A stretch of DNA of 64,000 nucleotides from Anthoceros angustus (GCA_010909165.1 MU008152.1:496001-560000); one strand, 5' to 3'. Counted from the first letter of the stretch, positions 22,202 through 33,512 are shown. The notes: generated from the sequence alone by a model not told the origin. A program made the numbers and translations.

Positions 22202-23783
22202 TAGAAAAGTCCTGACTGGCCTGCTCACCTGAGAATTCACGCTCCACATGGTCGCTTCTACTCTGAAGTCAGTGGTCGAGCTCTGTTGCAGAGCTTCAGG
22301 ATTCGCTTGATAGCATAAGAGCAGCTGCAACCTCTGTATATTTCGATTGTGGAGTAAACGTAAACTACTACTACAAAATCAAAATGAAATATCATTTTTA
22401 CTTCCGGCGAGCTGATCTCCCAAGTAGAACATGATCCTTGAGAGCTCCAACAGTCTGGAGTCTCCCATGAGACCTGCATGCAACACCACAATCTGGTTTC
22501 AGTGCATGACATGCTGCGCATTGCTTGCACCTCAGGAGAAAAGTACATGAACACTCTGAAATTTGTGAATCCTTGGAACGGAATCTACTCACTGGGAGAC
22601 GCAGCGTTGCACGCAGGTTCCGGACGAGACCTGGAGGCTGTACATGTATCCTGCTTGCCAGGCTCAATATCCTCAACCTGGAGTCTCTGGACTGTGGTAG
22701 GCCAAGCAAGCGGATTCCCGGCCACAAAATACATCCACCTCCATTTCTTCATTCAAGATTACCTGTCCAGCTTGCGTCCTCTCCTCGCACACTGGAGCCG
22801 AGCCAGGCTCATGATCTCTCTCTTCCAGATCCGGAGCAGTCTGTGAATTCACAGGCTGCTCAGGATTTGGAGCCGGCCTGGTTGGATCGCGTCCACAGCT
22901 GGACTTGAATGAAGAAATGCAGTTGGATGTTTCCTGTGGCCAGGAATCCGCTTGCTTGGCCCTGCCACAGTCCACAGACCCCGGGCTTGAGGATATCAGG
23001 CCCCTGGCAAGCAGGCGTAGTCCGGGGTCTCGTCCTCAACCTACGTATCCAGCTCCTTCTCGCGGTAAGTTGATTCCGTTTTCCATAGATCCACAAATTT
23101 CAGGGCATGCTTGTCTTTGCTTATTTGTCTGATGCTTACTCAGGTGTGTACAGATGTAGAGGGCATAGCGAAGGGAAGTGGCCCGGATGTGAAATTACAG
23201 GCTGCTCAGGATCTGGAAGCGAGGGATTATGAGCCTGGCCTGTCCGCGCGCTCTTCCTCCTGGCCCGCACTGACGAGCATGCCCTGAGGCCAGATCTCAT
23301 GTTGGGCTCCCTGAGCCCCGCCTGCACCTCCTCCACCTCCTCCACGCGATTTTCAGCTGCCTTCCGCTCTACATCGGGAGAATTCAGGGCCTCCTTCTCC
23401 TTGCCTGGAAGCTTCCGTTTTCACATTGTACGTTCTTCCTCTGCCTCTGAACTGTGCCACGAAGGCGAATGTGGCCCAGTCTACTTGCAGACCTCTGGCC
23501 GTGGCGATGGCACCTCTCGCAAAGGACGCGCTCACGATACTCCAGCCTTCTCTGCCAGGATATACCTTGTTGCTCAGGCTTTTCAGGAATGTGCGCCCCA
23601 TCGTGCGAGCCTTTTGAGGTTGATACCTGCCTTGCAGGAGCCGAACTCCTCCACCAACCTGCCAAGGCACAATTCGCTCAGAGTAGCGGCTTCTTGGATC
23701 CAGGCCTCTGTCGTTCAGGCCGATGCAGAAGTAGGCCCTGTCAAGCGCGAGCCGCTTCCTTCTGGCGTCTTCCAACCATGGCG

Positions 23784-23819
<36 letters not shown>

Positions 23820-23860
23820 TCCTGCGCTTGCTGCTGCATTGGTCGCTCCATGTCACGCCC
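22202..23860 (-). pseudogene. GLDPR-family copy A3, chimeric and indel-ridden
   Basis: It is a near copy of A1 and its 3' arm (about 18440-19920) but with many 1-9-nt deletions, often in homopolymers (GGGG to GG, AAA to AA), so no long frame survives. From GAATTCAC at 22845-22852 to about 23240 the sequence is not A-type but matches gene B2 (about 25282-25680) in the opposite sense, then returns to A-type at CCGCGCGCTCTTCC. The block is thus a mosaic of both paralogues. Confidence 0.8.
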
Positions 23861-24225
23861 CGCTCGAGTCAGGTCTTCCCAGCCCAGCCGCCTGCTTTTC
23901 GGAAGGAAGGAAGCGGCTGGACACGGAAGTTCACGATCCCCACCCCGCCCAATTGAGTTAACGGTTCCCGACGACGGAAACCCTGCATTTGTCCTTTGGT
24001 TTCTGCATTGTCATTTCATGAGTTGGACGGGTTGCGGCTGAAGCGGGTCGTGAAGTTAGACGGGTCTCGACCGTCCAGCGTGTGAACAGGGCTTCATTTG
24101 ACCCCGTCCCCAGCTCCGTCGCTCGGTCTCGGTCCCGTCCCCTGATTGTGTAGAAAGAACGGTTCAGCGTGGTTACGACTCGTGAACTCGCTGGACACGC
24201 GTCAATTAATGAGAGGATAATGCGT

Positions 24226-24296
24226 TGTGAGCGGGGTAATCGGTTAGTAAAGCCAGCTTCTCATGGAACGAGGTCAAGTGTTCGAATCCCGTTTCT
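24226..24296 (+). other. Second copy of the tRNA-like sequence
   Basis: Same block as at 20241-20312 with one A missing (CATGGAACGAGG). It sits in the second divergent gap, between A3 and B2. Confidence 0.4.
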
Positions 24297-24474
24297 AGGT
24301 TCTGCAAAGGATAATGCCAGGGTTTCCTGCACGTCTGGAGGCTGTTAACCCAGAACTGGGCGGGGATAGCGAACTTCAGTTGTCCAACCTGCCGCCTCCC
24401 TTCCCTATTGGCGCCAACTGAACGCAGGCGGCTTGGGGTTGGAAGACCTGACCTGAGCGGGACCGGGCGTAGGC

Positions 24475-26119
24475 ATGGCGCGAGCAATGCAGCAGCAGCA
24501 GCAGCAAGAGCAGCAGCAGGCGATGGCGATGGCGATGGAGATGGAGATGGAGATGGAGATGGAGATGGAGATGGAGATGGCGGTGGCTGGAGGTGGCGCC
24601 AGGAGGAGGGGTCCTGTGCTCGAAAGGGCCCACTTCTGCAGCATGGGCCTCAGCGACCAGGGCCTTGATCCAAGAAACCCATCGCGGGATGGAATTGTTA
24701 GCCACCAGGACTTGGCGGACGAGTTCAAGTGGGAGGGCAAGGGTCCCATCCACCTCACACGGGCTCTCACAATAGAGGTCCCATTTCTGAAAACCCTGAT
24801 ACACAAAGTATATCCTCACAGAGGAGTGAATTGGAGCCAGGGGAGCATCGCCTTTGCCAGAGGCGCCATAGCCACGCGCAGAGGTTTCCAAGTGGACTGG
24901 GCAAGCTTTGCCTTCGAGGCCCAGTTCATAGGCAGATCGGCCCAGAAGAGGAGACATGTCTACTCTGTGAGGACAGCTGCTTCTGCCTCTGCTCCCAGGC
25001 CAGGAGAAGGAGAGGTCGCCCGGAATGCTCCCGATGTGGCGCGGGAGGCGACTTTTGAGGAGAATCGCGCGATGGAGGTGGAGCATGAGAGCCGGCCTCA
25101 GGGCATGCTTGTCTGTGCGGGCCAGGAGGAAGCGCGCGCGGACGAGCCCGGGTCTGGATCTTACTCCCAGATGTACATGGGACTGAGCCACATCCAAGAG
25201 AGGATGAATAGGCTCTACAGCAATGTCCTCGCAAAGTGGCCAAATCCTAACCGGATGCTTACGCAGATGAGTACAGAGGGCAAGAATTCACAGGCTGCTC
25301 AGGATTTGGAGCCGGGCCCGGTTGGATCGCGTCCACAGCTGGACTTGAATGAAGAAATGCAGTTGGATGTTTCCTGTGGCCAGGAATCCGCTTGCTTGGC
25401 CCTGCCACAGTCCACAGACCCCGGGCTTGAGGATATCAGGCCCCTGGCAAGCAGGCGTAGTCCGGGGTCTCGTCCTCAACCTACGTATCCAGCTCCTTCT
25501 CGCGGTAAGTTGATTCCGTTTTCCATAGATCCACAAATTTCAGGGCATGCTTGTCTTTGCTTATTTGTCTGATGCTTACTCAGGTGTGTACAGATGTAGA
25601 GGGCATAGCGAAGGAAGTGGCCCGGATGTGAAATTACAGGCTGCTCAGGATCTGGAAGCGAGGGATTATGAGCCTGGCCCGGCTGGACCGAGTCCACAGG
25701 TGGACTCGAATGAAGAAATGCAGGTGGATGTCTCTTGTGGCACGGAATCCGGTTGCTTGGCCCTGGCACAGTTCAGGGACCCCGGGGTCTGAGCATATCA
25801 GGCCCCTGGCAAGCAGGCCTAGCGTACAGCCTCTAAAGCTTCGTGTGGAACTGAGCCAGGAGGGACGCAAGCTGTACATGCAGCCTCCGAAGTCTCGTCC
25901 TAAACCTGCGTGCATCGCTGCTTCTACCGGTGAGTTGGTTTTGTTCCATGGATTCACATATGTCATCTACTTCGCTCCTCAAGTGCAAGCACTGCGCAGC
26001 ATGTCATGAACTGAAACGAGATTTTTTTGGTGTTAATTGCAGGTCTGAGGGGAGACCCTAGACTGCTAGAGCTCTCAAGGATTATGTTCAACTTGGGGAA
26101 ATCATCTCGCCGGACGTAA
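24475..26119 (+). CDS. GLDPR-family Gln-rich protein, copy B2 (3 exons, one likely frameshift)
   Basis: Exons 24475-25504, 25584-25929 and 26043-26119 by GT-AG sites (CGCG|GTAAG, CTCAG|GTGTG, ACCG|GTGAG, TTGCAG|GTCTG). N-terminus MARAMQQQQQQ, then alternating Met-Glu from a hexanucleotide array, then the conserved block (FCSMGLSDQGLDPR, FLKTLIHKVYP, FARGAIATRRG, VDWASFAFEAQF), then acidic SIM-free tails (EEMQLDVSCGQESACLAL and, in exon 2, EEMQVDVSCGTESGCLAL). The last exon is 77 nt like A1's, encoding GDPRLLELSRIMFNLG and ending SSRRT. One extra G near 25788 (CCCCGGGGTCTGAG) puts a stop in exon 2; without it the frame runs on to the last exon. Unknown function. The best-preserved plus-strand member. 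Confidence 0.6.
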
Positions 26120-26760
26120 AAAAAAGTGATACTTCACTTTCGCTTTGGTAGGGTGAGTTTACGTTTACTTCACTGGAACCAAATTCGAAATTTTAGAGGT
26201 TCGAAATATACAGAGGTTGCAGCTGCTCTAATGCTATCAAGCTAATCCGGAAGCTCTGCAACAGGGCTCGACCACTGACTCAAGAGTAGTAGCGGCCATG
26301 TGGAGTATCAATTTCTCGGGTGAGTAGGCCAGTCAAGATTTTTTCCACAGGTGCAGGAGAGCTTTGGCAAGAAGATGTTCGAGATGAAGCTGTTATAAAG
26401 GTGGTGACGGACAGTCTGGGAAAGATGACTCTGGAGGGGAACAGCGAGGGGAGCAGGAGGATACTGGGGATGGTGAGGAGGAGTCGGTCTGTCGGATGGG
26501 GAGGGAGAGATAGAATGGCAGTGACGGATGGAGTGAGAAATCCATGAAAGGAGCAGGGGCTGGGCAGGGAGAGGGTAAGGGGGCCTTCAACAATAAACAT
26601 CAGCACGCCGTTGACATCCTTTGAGGAAGGAGGCGATAGAGAGCCTGTTCATTGTTGGAAAGGCTTCCCATTTTGGGGAAAGTTCCTTGTTGGTCTTGAT
26701 TCAATTCTCTGCAGTTTACAAATTTTTATATTGTAATCAGTCTTCAGACATAGTTTAAAG
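25930..26760. repeat. Right arm of the long inverted repeat
   Basis: Reverse-complement partner of 17905-18850. It contains the last exon of B2 and its 3' flank, ending near GATTCAATTCTCTGCAG...AATCAGTCTTCAG. The LINE begins immediately beyond it. Confidence 0.7.
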
Positions 26761-27134
26761 CATGCAAATCTTGCAGAATTCTAAAATTGCAAAGGCGGCT
26801 CCTCTGATCCGCTCACCAGATGTCGTGCTTGGGTGGACCTGGGATAGCTGGCTTGCCTTGGATGATCCCTGGACAGCCTGCCCTGCTCTTCAAAGCCGTG
26901 GCTCCCTTTCCTTTAGTTGGAATAACCAGCAGTCCAACTTGATTGCTCGCAGACTGGATCAGGCCTATATCCCATAGAGTACAGGCTCACTCCATCATAC
27001 CTGGTACCTCCCTATCTGACCATGCTCCGATTATAATCAGTCTGGCCTGTACCGAATCCGGGGTTATCAAGCTCTGTCCAGGATACTAGGAAACCAGGGG
27101 TGGAAGAAAGGATCATGGAGATATTTCAGCAGAC

Positions 27135-27205
27135 GAGCTCTATGTCTGAGCTATCGGGCCTTGACAAGCTTCTATGTCTGAGCTATCGGGCCTTGACAAT
27201 CTTCT
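27135..27205 (+). repeat. 37-bp tandem duplication in the LINE
   Basis: TCTATGTCTGAGCTATCGGG followed by CCTTGACAA occurs twice in direct succession. Confidence 0.8.
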
Positions 27206-28009
27206 GAAGGGATGAGACGTAGTTCATCCTTGAAATTCCTCTGCAAGCTTGGTGCTGATCTTGATGATGATGATGATTTCAGGAGAGTCTCGCGCAATGA
27301 CCACACATAGGAGGTCGGCGCGCCCAGGTAGACCGAGACGACTTTTACTAGACTAGGACGACTACCCAAACAGGCTCAAAGATTGTTATTTTTGCCCGAC
27401 CGGGCTGAAAGATTGTGAAAGGATGGTTCCCCATCCCAGCATTGATCCGCCCGTTCGCATGTCATCTGGTGTATGCGCACCCGATGACCCCCCCTTAAGA
27501 AACGAGGAACGGAAGAGGAGCAGGACCTGAGAAACTCCTTGGCCAACCTTCAGCGTGCTGCTGAGCTTGGCCGTCTGTGTCCTGAATCCGCCGCCTTGCT
27601 TCGAGAAGCAAGATTTAAACTGGAGTGCTTCGAAGAAGCCAGAGCGCAGGGCAAACATAAAATGGGCCCCTGAGGGAGACTTACCGAGGAAGTTCTTGTT
27701 TAACACTCGCCAGCAAAGCCGTAAACGCAACCTGATTCCTCCCTGCCGGACGAAAACGGTGTCAGGCTGGATGACCCTGTGGCGCTCAAAGATTTATTGG
27801 TAACCACTTCAAGGAGTTCTTTGCCAGTACTGTTAAGCCTGACGAGTGGGAGCGGCTTTGGGCAGAGGCTCATGATCTTTTCCTGCGAAAGTTTCGGCCT
27901 CTCAACCCTTGCTACTTGACAAGAGCTCACTCCTCGCAAGTCCATAAAGGCATTTCGGCTTTGAGCAGAGGCTTGGTTTCCTCTTCTTTCGTGGTTGCCT
28001 TCTTCTGGC

Positions 28010-28105
28010 AACGGTGTCGATCGTCCTGCATTCTTTGACAACGGGTGTCGATCGTCCTGCATTCTTTGACAACGGGTGTCGATCGTCCTGCATTCTTTGA
28101 CGGCG
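28010..28105 (+). repeat. About 32-bp tandem repeat, three copies
   Basis: GTGTCGATCGTCCTGCATTC followed by TTTGACAACGG recurs three times, the last copy altered. Confidence 0.8.
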
Positions 28106-28223
28106 TCGATCGCCCTCGAGAGGGCGATCTCCCAGGCCGACATCTTCAAAACACCACTGGTAGATAGGCTGTTTCATAACGCAGGATGCCACGTCTTCAG
28201 CACCAGTAGTTGTAGGCCTTTTC

Positions 28224-28512
28224 ATATCCAGACCACGACATTCTCGGAGCGTACTTAGTTTCAAAACCACGACATTCTAGGAGCGTAATTAAGTTTCAAA
28301 ACCACGACATTCAAAGAGTGGAGGCAAGTTTCAAAACCACGACATTCTAAGAGCGTAGGTAAGTTTCAAAACCACGACATTCTAACACCGTAGGTAAGTT
28401 CTCAAAACCACGACATTCTCGGAGCGTAGGTAAGTTTCAAAACCACGACATTCTCGGAGCGTAGGTAGTTTAAAAACCACGACATTCTCGGAGCGTAGGT
28501 AGTTTCAAAATA
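28224..28512 (+). repeat. 34-36-bp minisatellite, about eight copies, in the LINE
   Basis: The unit GTTTCAAAACCACGACATTC followed by TCGGAGCGTAGGTA is repeated head-to-tail about eight times with scattered changes and no spacers. It lies between the LINE linker and RT regions. It is not a CRISPR array: the units are contiguous and the genome is eukaryotic. Confidence 0.85.
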
Positions 28513-30866
28513 GGCGATCGCGGGGCTAGTCCTCCTTGGACGGGTATCTCGTCTTACTACATAATGTCTTCGTTTCCAGCATAAGGCCTTTCACTGGACT
28601 TCTCTCTTGGCAAGTCCCTGGACCAAAACAATTCTTTACTTGCTGTTATGCGGGCTCTTGCAGATATCTGGGACACAAGGGACTATGGGATCCACTGTCA
28701 ATGAAAGCTTGATCACCCTCCTCCCCAAACTCAACGCGGTTGAATCCTTCTCAACTGGAGGCCTATCAGCTTGCTTAACACTATCTACAAGCTCATGACG
28801 AAGTCCATGGCCAACCGCATTGCATTGTTCCTTTCCTCCATGAATGGGTTGCTCCTGAGCAGAGGCCTCATTCATCAAAAGCGCTGCATCCTAGACAACC
28901 TGCCTATGGTGCGCGAGGTGAAGTGGTGGCTTCACAAACAAAAGGTTCTAGCTATCATCATCTCTCTGGATTTCCGCAAGGCTTACGGTGCCATAGAGTG
29001 GCACTTTATGTGGCGCTGTATGCGCCAATACACATCGTGAGCATTCAGGACCCTCAGGGAAGGAGCCCAGAATCTCATGTCTGGCGGACGACACTCTGTT
29101 GTTCTCCAAAGCTGATGACAGATCCTCTCCACCATGTTGCATATTGAGCACACATTTGGGGTTCTCTCTGGATGTAAGGTCAATAGGGGCAAGACGGTTA
29201 TGCTTTGTGTTAAGCTGGGGATGATGTCCCTGCTTCCGTCAGACACATCCACAAGGTGCAGGGTAACGACTTTCACAAATATCTGGGTATCCCACTGCAA
29301 GAAGGGGATGAGAATGGAGATCGGAAGATATGTTCTCTCCAAATTCATTCGAAAGGCTCGCGCAATGTACAAGTATTACAGCTGTCCACTCCTGCGAGGG
29401 CCATCGCTATTAACCATATCCTTACCTCCTCACTTTGGTACTATGTCTTTGTCTGAGCTCCGTCTAAGGCCGACATGGCCAGACTGAAGGAATTAATCTT
29501 GCAGTTTCTGTGGGGCAGGGGCCCTTGGAAGCAGGCAGCAAGGCCCATAGAGTGGCCTGGGCTCCTAACTCAGCCTAAGGCCGTTGGGGGTCTCGGTCTT
29601 GTCGATCCGTTTGTAAAAAGCACGGCTTTGCATGGGCAATGGATTCTTCAAGCCCTGAGCCCGGTTGATTACCCATCGCCTTCTGCCTGTTTTGATGACC
29701 CATCAGGGTCCCCTCTGTGGCATGCGATTTGGAGCAGTTTCAAACGGGCTACTAACCTGTGTTCCTGGACCCCGCCCGTTAGCAGAGCACAGGCCCTGTC
29801 TCTTCCCATTCACGGATGCTGCCATGTATGAAAACCAGAACTCCGTATCCGCATGAGTGGCTCTCAACATATAAAAAATGCCAGCCTGCAGGGTCTGTAC
29901 GCCATTCGGCACTTGTGGAACTTAGCCACTGAGCGTTGGAAGCATCCTGACGACCTTATGTACGAGTTCAACATCAACAGCCGTTGTGCCAAGTTTCTCC
30001 TGTCATCTGTTCAGACGGCTTTGGCAGACGCTGTTTACTCCGCTTTGGAAATGGGGATGAGGTTACCTTTGGTGATTTTCCATGTTACTGGGCGATTCGG
30101 TCTTCTATATCACCAGACAGGTTGGGGTTCTTGGCTGACATCTACAAACCCAGCTCGAGGAAGGGATCCTCTCTTACACAGAGGGAGGCTGTTTTACAGG
30201 GTGCTTTTCTGTCTCCTGTTGTTATTCTCTTCGGTGCTGCTACCTCTCGATAACGGCTCCTGAGACATGAACTTCTGTGCAGCCCCGAATGCTGGGGGCC
30301 GGGGTGCTTTTGTTGGGCTGGCATGACTGATGAGTCCTCACTTGTTATCTCTCCTCACCACTGGAGATGCTGCTGCTACTGGCACTCCTGCCACTAGGTC
30401 CCTCCTGAATGTGAGCACCTCATTGAGCTACCGACTACTTATCAAAGAACTGCAGCCCAAGGGCAGAAAGCCGCTGACTCCCCGCCTCTTGTTGAATTCA
30501 CCCACTCAATTACACATGCTAAGAATGCTTTGGAAAAGAAAGAGGATCATCGAGAAGCACAGGTATACCATTTGGAAGATGTGGCAGGCGGCTTTGCCGA
30601 ACTCCGACAGGTGGAATGGGCTCTTTGAGGCGGCAGGTGTGCCCACCTGCATCACGTGCGATCAGGGTTCAGAACATAAAACCGAGCATATCTTTTTTAG
30701 GTGTGACTTCGCTCGCGCCGCATGGAAAGCTGTTGAAGCCTGGCTCAGACGGGTTCTCCACAACTCTTCCATTGTGCTCTCAGAAACTACTGCTCGCTTC
30801 GGATACCGGCCTTTCCTCCAGCTTCAGTGGTGGCCGGTTCTTTGGGCTGCCACCCTGCAACACCTC

Positions 30867-30940
30867 TGGGTACACTGGAATCCTCCGTGTACACTGGAAT
30901 CCTCCGGGTACACTGGAATCCTCCGGGTACTGGGTACACC
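30867..30940 (+). repeat. About 20-bp tandem repeat, three to four copies
   Basis: GTACACTGGAATCCTCCG(T/G) repeats directly near the LINE 3' end. Confidence 0.8.
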
Positions 30941-31429
30941 CTCCATCTGGGAATCCACCCTCAATGGAGCAGCACAGACCCAGGCCCCTCGCCCACAACA
31001 CAGCAAGCAAGCTTGAAGCCTGGCAAGCAGCGGGCTTTCTCACCACCGTCAGACCTCTCACATGGAACTTCCATTGTCGGCTCTGATTGCTCCCTCACAG
31101 AGCGCCAGCAGGAGGATTTTCAAGGCCTTCTCAACAAAGGCAGGGACTTGGCGAAATTTGGTGAGACTGGAGGCGCCTCCGTCAGGCACCTCATTCTGCG
31201 CAAATGCGTGCTGGGGGGGTTTTTCTTTGGTCCTAGGGCCTGAGATCATGTGAGATGCCCCTTTTCTAGAGGCTCTGTTGTCCCCCTCCTGCTTCCTGCC
31301 TGCCCTTCCCGCCCGGAGCCTTTTCTGCGCTCCTTCGCGTGTCTCCTCGTTTCTAGCACGATCTTGTTTCTTCCGATTCTACAAAGCTCGGGTTCTCTAA
31401 AAAAAGAATAGAAATCTAACAAACTATTC

Positions 31430-32254
31430 TGCTATGTTGATGCTTCTAAGCACGTCCTGGAACATCACACTGTCCTCCCCCTCGTAATCGCTGAACTGGA
31501 TGACTTCTCCCCTGCCTATTGTTGATACCGCGGATCTCAAACAGCCCTTTCAGCTGATCAGCACAGCCCGCAACAACCTTGCAAGTGATGTGCACAAGTT
31601 CGAGGACAAGCTTAAGACCTCAGCCATTACAGCCTAAAATCACCACTCACCAGTGCACTGGGTGCTGTGCCGAGGAGGTATTCCTGCTCTCCTACACTTG
31701 AAATGCACCTTCAGCGAGGGCCTGCAGGACAGATCTACACCCTTAGATTGCTATGCTGCACCTACAACTAGTTAGGATTGCAGCTGAGAACTTGACACAT
31801 ATCACTGGAGAGCACTGACAGACAAGAGGTGTGTTTTGGACCTGGATTTGCAGGAGGTGCAAGCTAATCTTGATACAGATGCCTCGATGACTGCCAAAAC
31901 ATCTGTCAGGTGCTCCCAAACAGATGAGCATCCCATAGAGAGAGCCAAAAGAGAATATTACGCTTCAGTCACAGCTCCCACGAACTCCATGGAAATGAAT
32001 ACCTTGCCTGGTTCGCCCAAGCTAGCCAAGCTGAAGCCCGTCCATCAGCTCAGTGTGCCTGTCCGTAACATTGGTGTGGTACAACTCCAGATCGAAAAAC
32101 ATGAGCCGTGCACTGAAACGGCCAGAGCGGACAATAAGGGAGCGGCGAAGACCACTCACATGTGCATAGCCATCTAGCCCCTCCGGCAGGGCAACATTAG
32201 GTTAGAACTCCTTGCTCCCAAGTCCCAAACCGAGAGCTTGAGCTAGAACCTGCT
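31430..32254 (+). other. Coding-like fragments of unknown origin between LINE and GLDPR copy
   Basis: At about 31521-31637 a frame reads VDTADLKQPFQLISTARNNL then a Lys-rich helix, with coding-like composition but no start. At 31836-32177 a 113-codon frame (MDLDLQEVQANLDTDASM...) has no recognised domain. No convincing splice sites join them. I see no other gene here. Confidence 0.3.
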
Positions 32255-32334
32255 GCCAGGGTGTCCAGTGGATATCAGTTTTAACAGTGGACAGAGGCCT
32301 GGATCCAAGAAACCGCCACACTGAGCGAATTTTG

Positions 32335-32586
32335 TAAAAGCGATCAGAATCGCTGTTGATCCATGGGCGGTGGCCTGTGCCAAAGTGCGCGAGTCTGACA
32401 GCAGAACATGAGCACGTGCGTAAGGCAAGAAAAGGATAATGTATTGATAGTCTAGAGAAATACTTATAGTGTCTCCTAGAAAGCGGTTTAATAACCGTCC
32501 ATATGTGAAAATACAAAACTACCTAATAGCCGTTGGTAACAGCCCAACTAAAGTAGCATGACTTAGCTGTTAGGCTATTCCCAATA
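32335..32586 (-). repeat. 3' LTR of copia element 2
   Basis: 252 bp, paired with 38471-38708. Shared core: GGATAATGTATTGATAGTCT and TCCTAGAAAGCGGTTTAATA on the plus strand. Confidence 0.92.
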
Positions 32587-32758
32587 CTCCCACTTAGTTG
32601 CAGGATTTCCAAAGTAGGAAGCTAGACTGAAATATCCGTCCTTCGCATGCAAGCTGGACGCGTACAAATGATGAACTGAGAAAACACATGCCAAACGAGG
32701 TTGTGTTCCAGCTCACTTCTGTTCTCTTATGCTCCAACTCTCCTTGAGATCGGCTCTC

Positions 32759-33500
32759 ATGGCTACCTTCAGTGCCATAGAGTTGGTCCTCCACTTGATC
32801 ACATGTGAGTCTTCACTCTCTACTTCCTCCGCAGCTGGCTGTCCTCTACAGCTGGATCCCGGTGCACAAATTCTCGGAGCGCCAATCTTGTCTTCACGCC
32901 TTGCACTGTGCAGCATCGAACATCGTCTCCTTCTACTCTCCAAGCTCGGCTCCTCTTCCAAAGGACAGCTCTAAGGCCAAGGCTTCTCGCAGGCTCCAGA
33001 ACTTTGAAGGTGTTCGCAGCTCCATCATCAGAGTTCCACAAGATGAGCTGCAAGGACACTGAGACGAAGAGCAAGAGAGGAGTAACAAGTGTGGCTTTGC
33101 AGCCCACACCTGAAGAGATGCAAGCATACATGAAAGTGCCTCTCCCTGTGGATTCAGACGACGAAGTCTACATGGAAGAGGAATGAGGCTACAGACCTTC
33201 TACAGGTGTAAAGGGTGAGAGAAAGACAGCGCAGAGAAATGAAGGAGTGGAAGACACTAAGACTCCTAAGAAAGGAAAGGAGAAACCTGCACCTCACGTG
33301 ACAGGAAGTGGGATACAAGTGCTATATGGGTGTAAGTACTTCACTATTGGAAAGTATGCATGAAACCTGACAGAGTTGTGATGCTAACTACTGCTGTGGT
33401 TGCTGCAGCCCTGAATGAAGAATTCACGAAGTCTGACAAGGCAAGAGAAGACCTGAAGAAAACATTCATCAAACAGGGCAAGCTCCCACTGGGGAATTAG
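32759..33500 (+). pseudogene. Antisense accessory gene of copia element 2 (intron-containing, decayed)
   Basis: It lies inside the element, between RNase H and the 3' LTR, on the strand opposite to gag-pol. Pieces: YSWIPVHKFSERQ with a nearby LH..HC; after a frame change, TPEEMQAYMKVPLP; a TGA at 33184-33186; then an open basic stretch to a GT-AG intron at 33332-33408 (77 bp, phase 1); then SLNEEFTKSDKAREDLKK, ending at TAG 33498-33500. Each motif has a counterpart in element 3. The N-terminus and start are unclear. Function unknown; the helical Lys/Glu-rich C-terminus suggests a coiled coil. The frameshift and stop suggest this copy is inactive. Confidence 0.65.
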
Positions 33501-33512
33501 AAGCAGCAAACT

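Larger units (their letters stand above)
26765..31415 (+). mobile_element. Degenerate plant LINE (non-LTR retrotransposon)
   Basis: In order on the plus strand: endonuclease C-terminal part (about 26800-27060: SFSWNNQQSNLIARRLDQAY and the SDHAPI motif); linker (near 27640-27760: IKWAPEGDLPRKFLFNTRQQ); reverse transcriptase (about 28680-29460: LLNTIYKLMTKSMANRI, LDFRKAYGAIEW, the catalytic box as LADD, then YLGIPLQEG); thumb/linker (29475-29640: FLWGRGPWKQA, PKAVGGLGLVDP); and a zinc-binding RVT tail (about 30500-30770: WKMWQAALP, CITC, TEHIFFRCDFARAAW). A short A run after GGTTCTCT near 31400 looks like the 3' end. Numerous frameshifts and stops, internal minisatellites and a missing 5' ORF show it is dead. 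Confidence 0.85.

Noticed and set aside
24376-25197. 273-codon minus-strand frame
   Set aside because: Antisense to gene B2, with low-complexity His-Leu repeats from the GGAGAT array; B2 has the conserved block and splice sites.
17905-26760. Whole GLDPR cluster as one TIR transposon
   Set aside because: The inverted arms contain the 3' exons of the paired genes, no target duplication was found and the ends are diverged, so inverted gene duplication explains it as well.
28224-28512. CRISPR-like array of 35-bp repeats
   Set aside because: Units are contiguous with no unique spacers, the host is a plant, and it lies in a LINE; it is a minisatellite.
32820-33131. Minus-strand frame downstream of RNase H in element 2 as an env-like gene
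   Set aside because: No membrane segment or signal; the plus strand of the same DNA has motifs and an intron shared with element 3.
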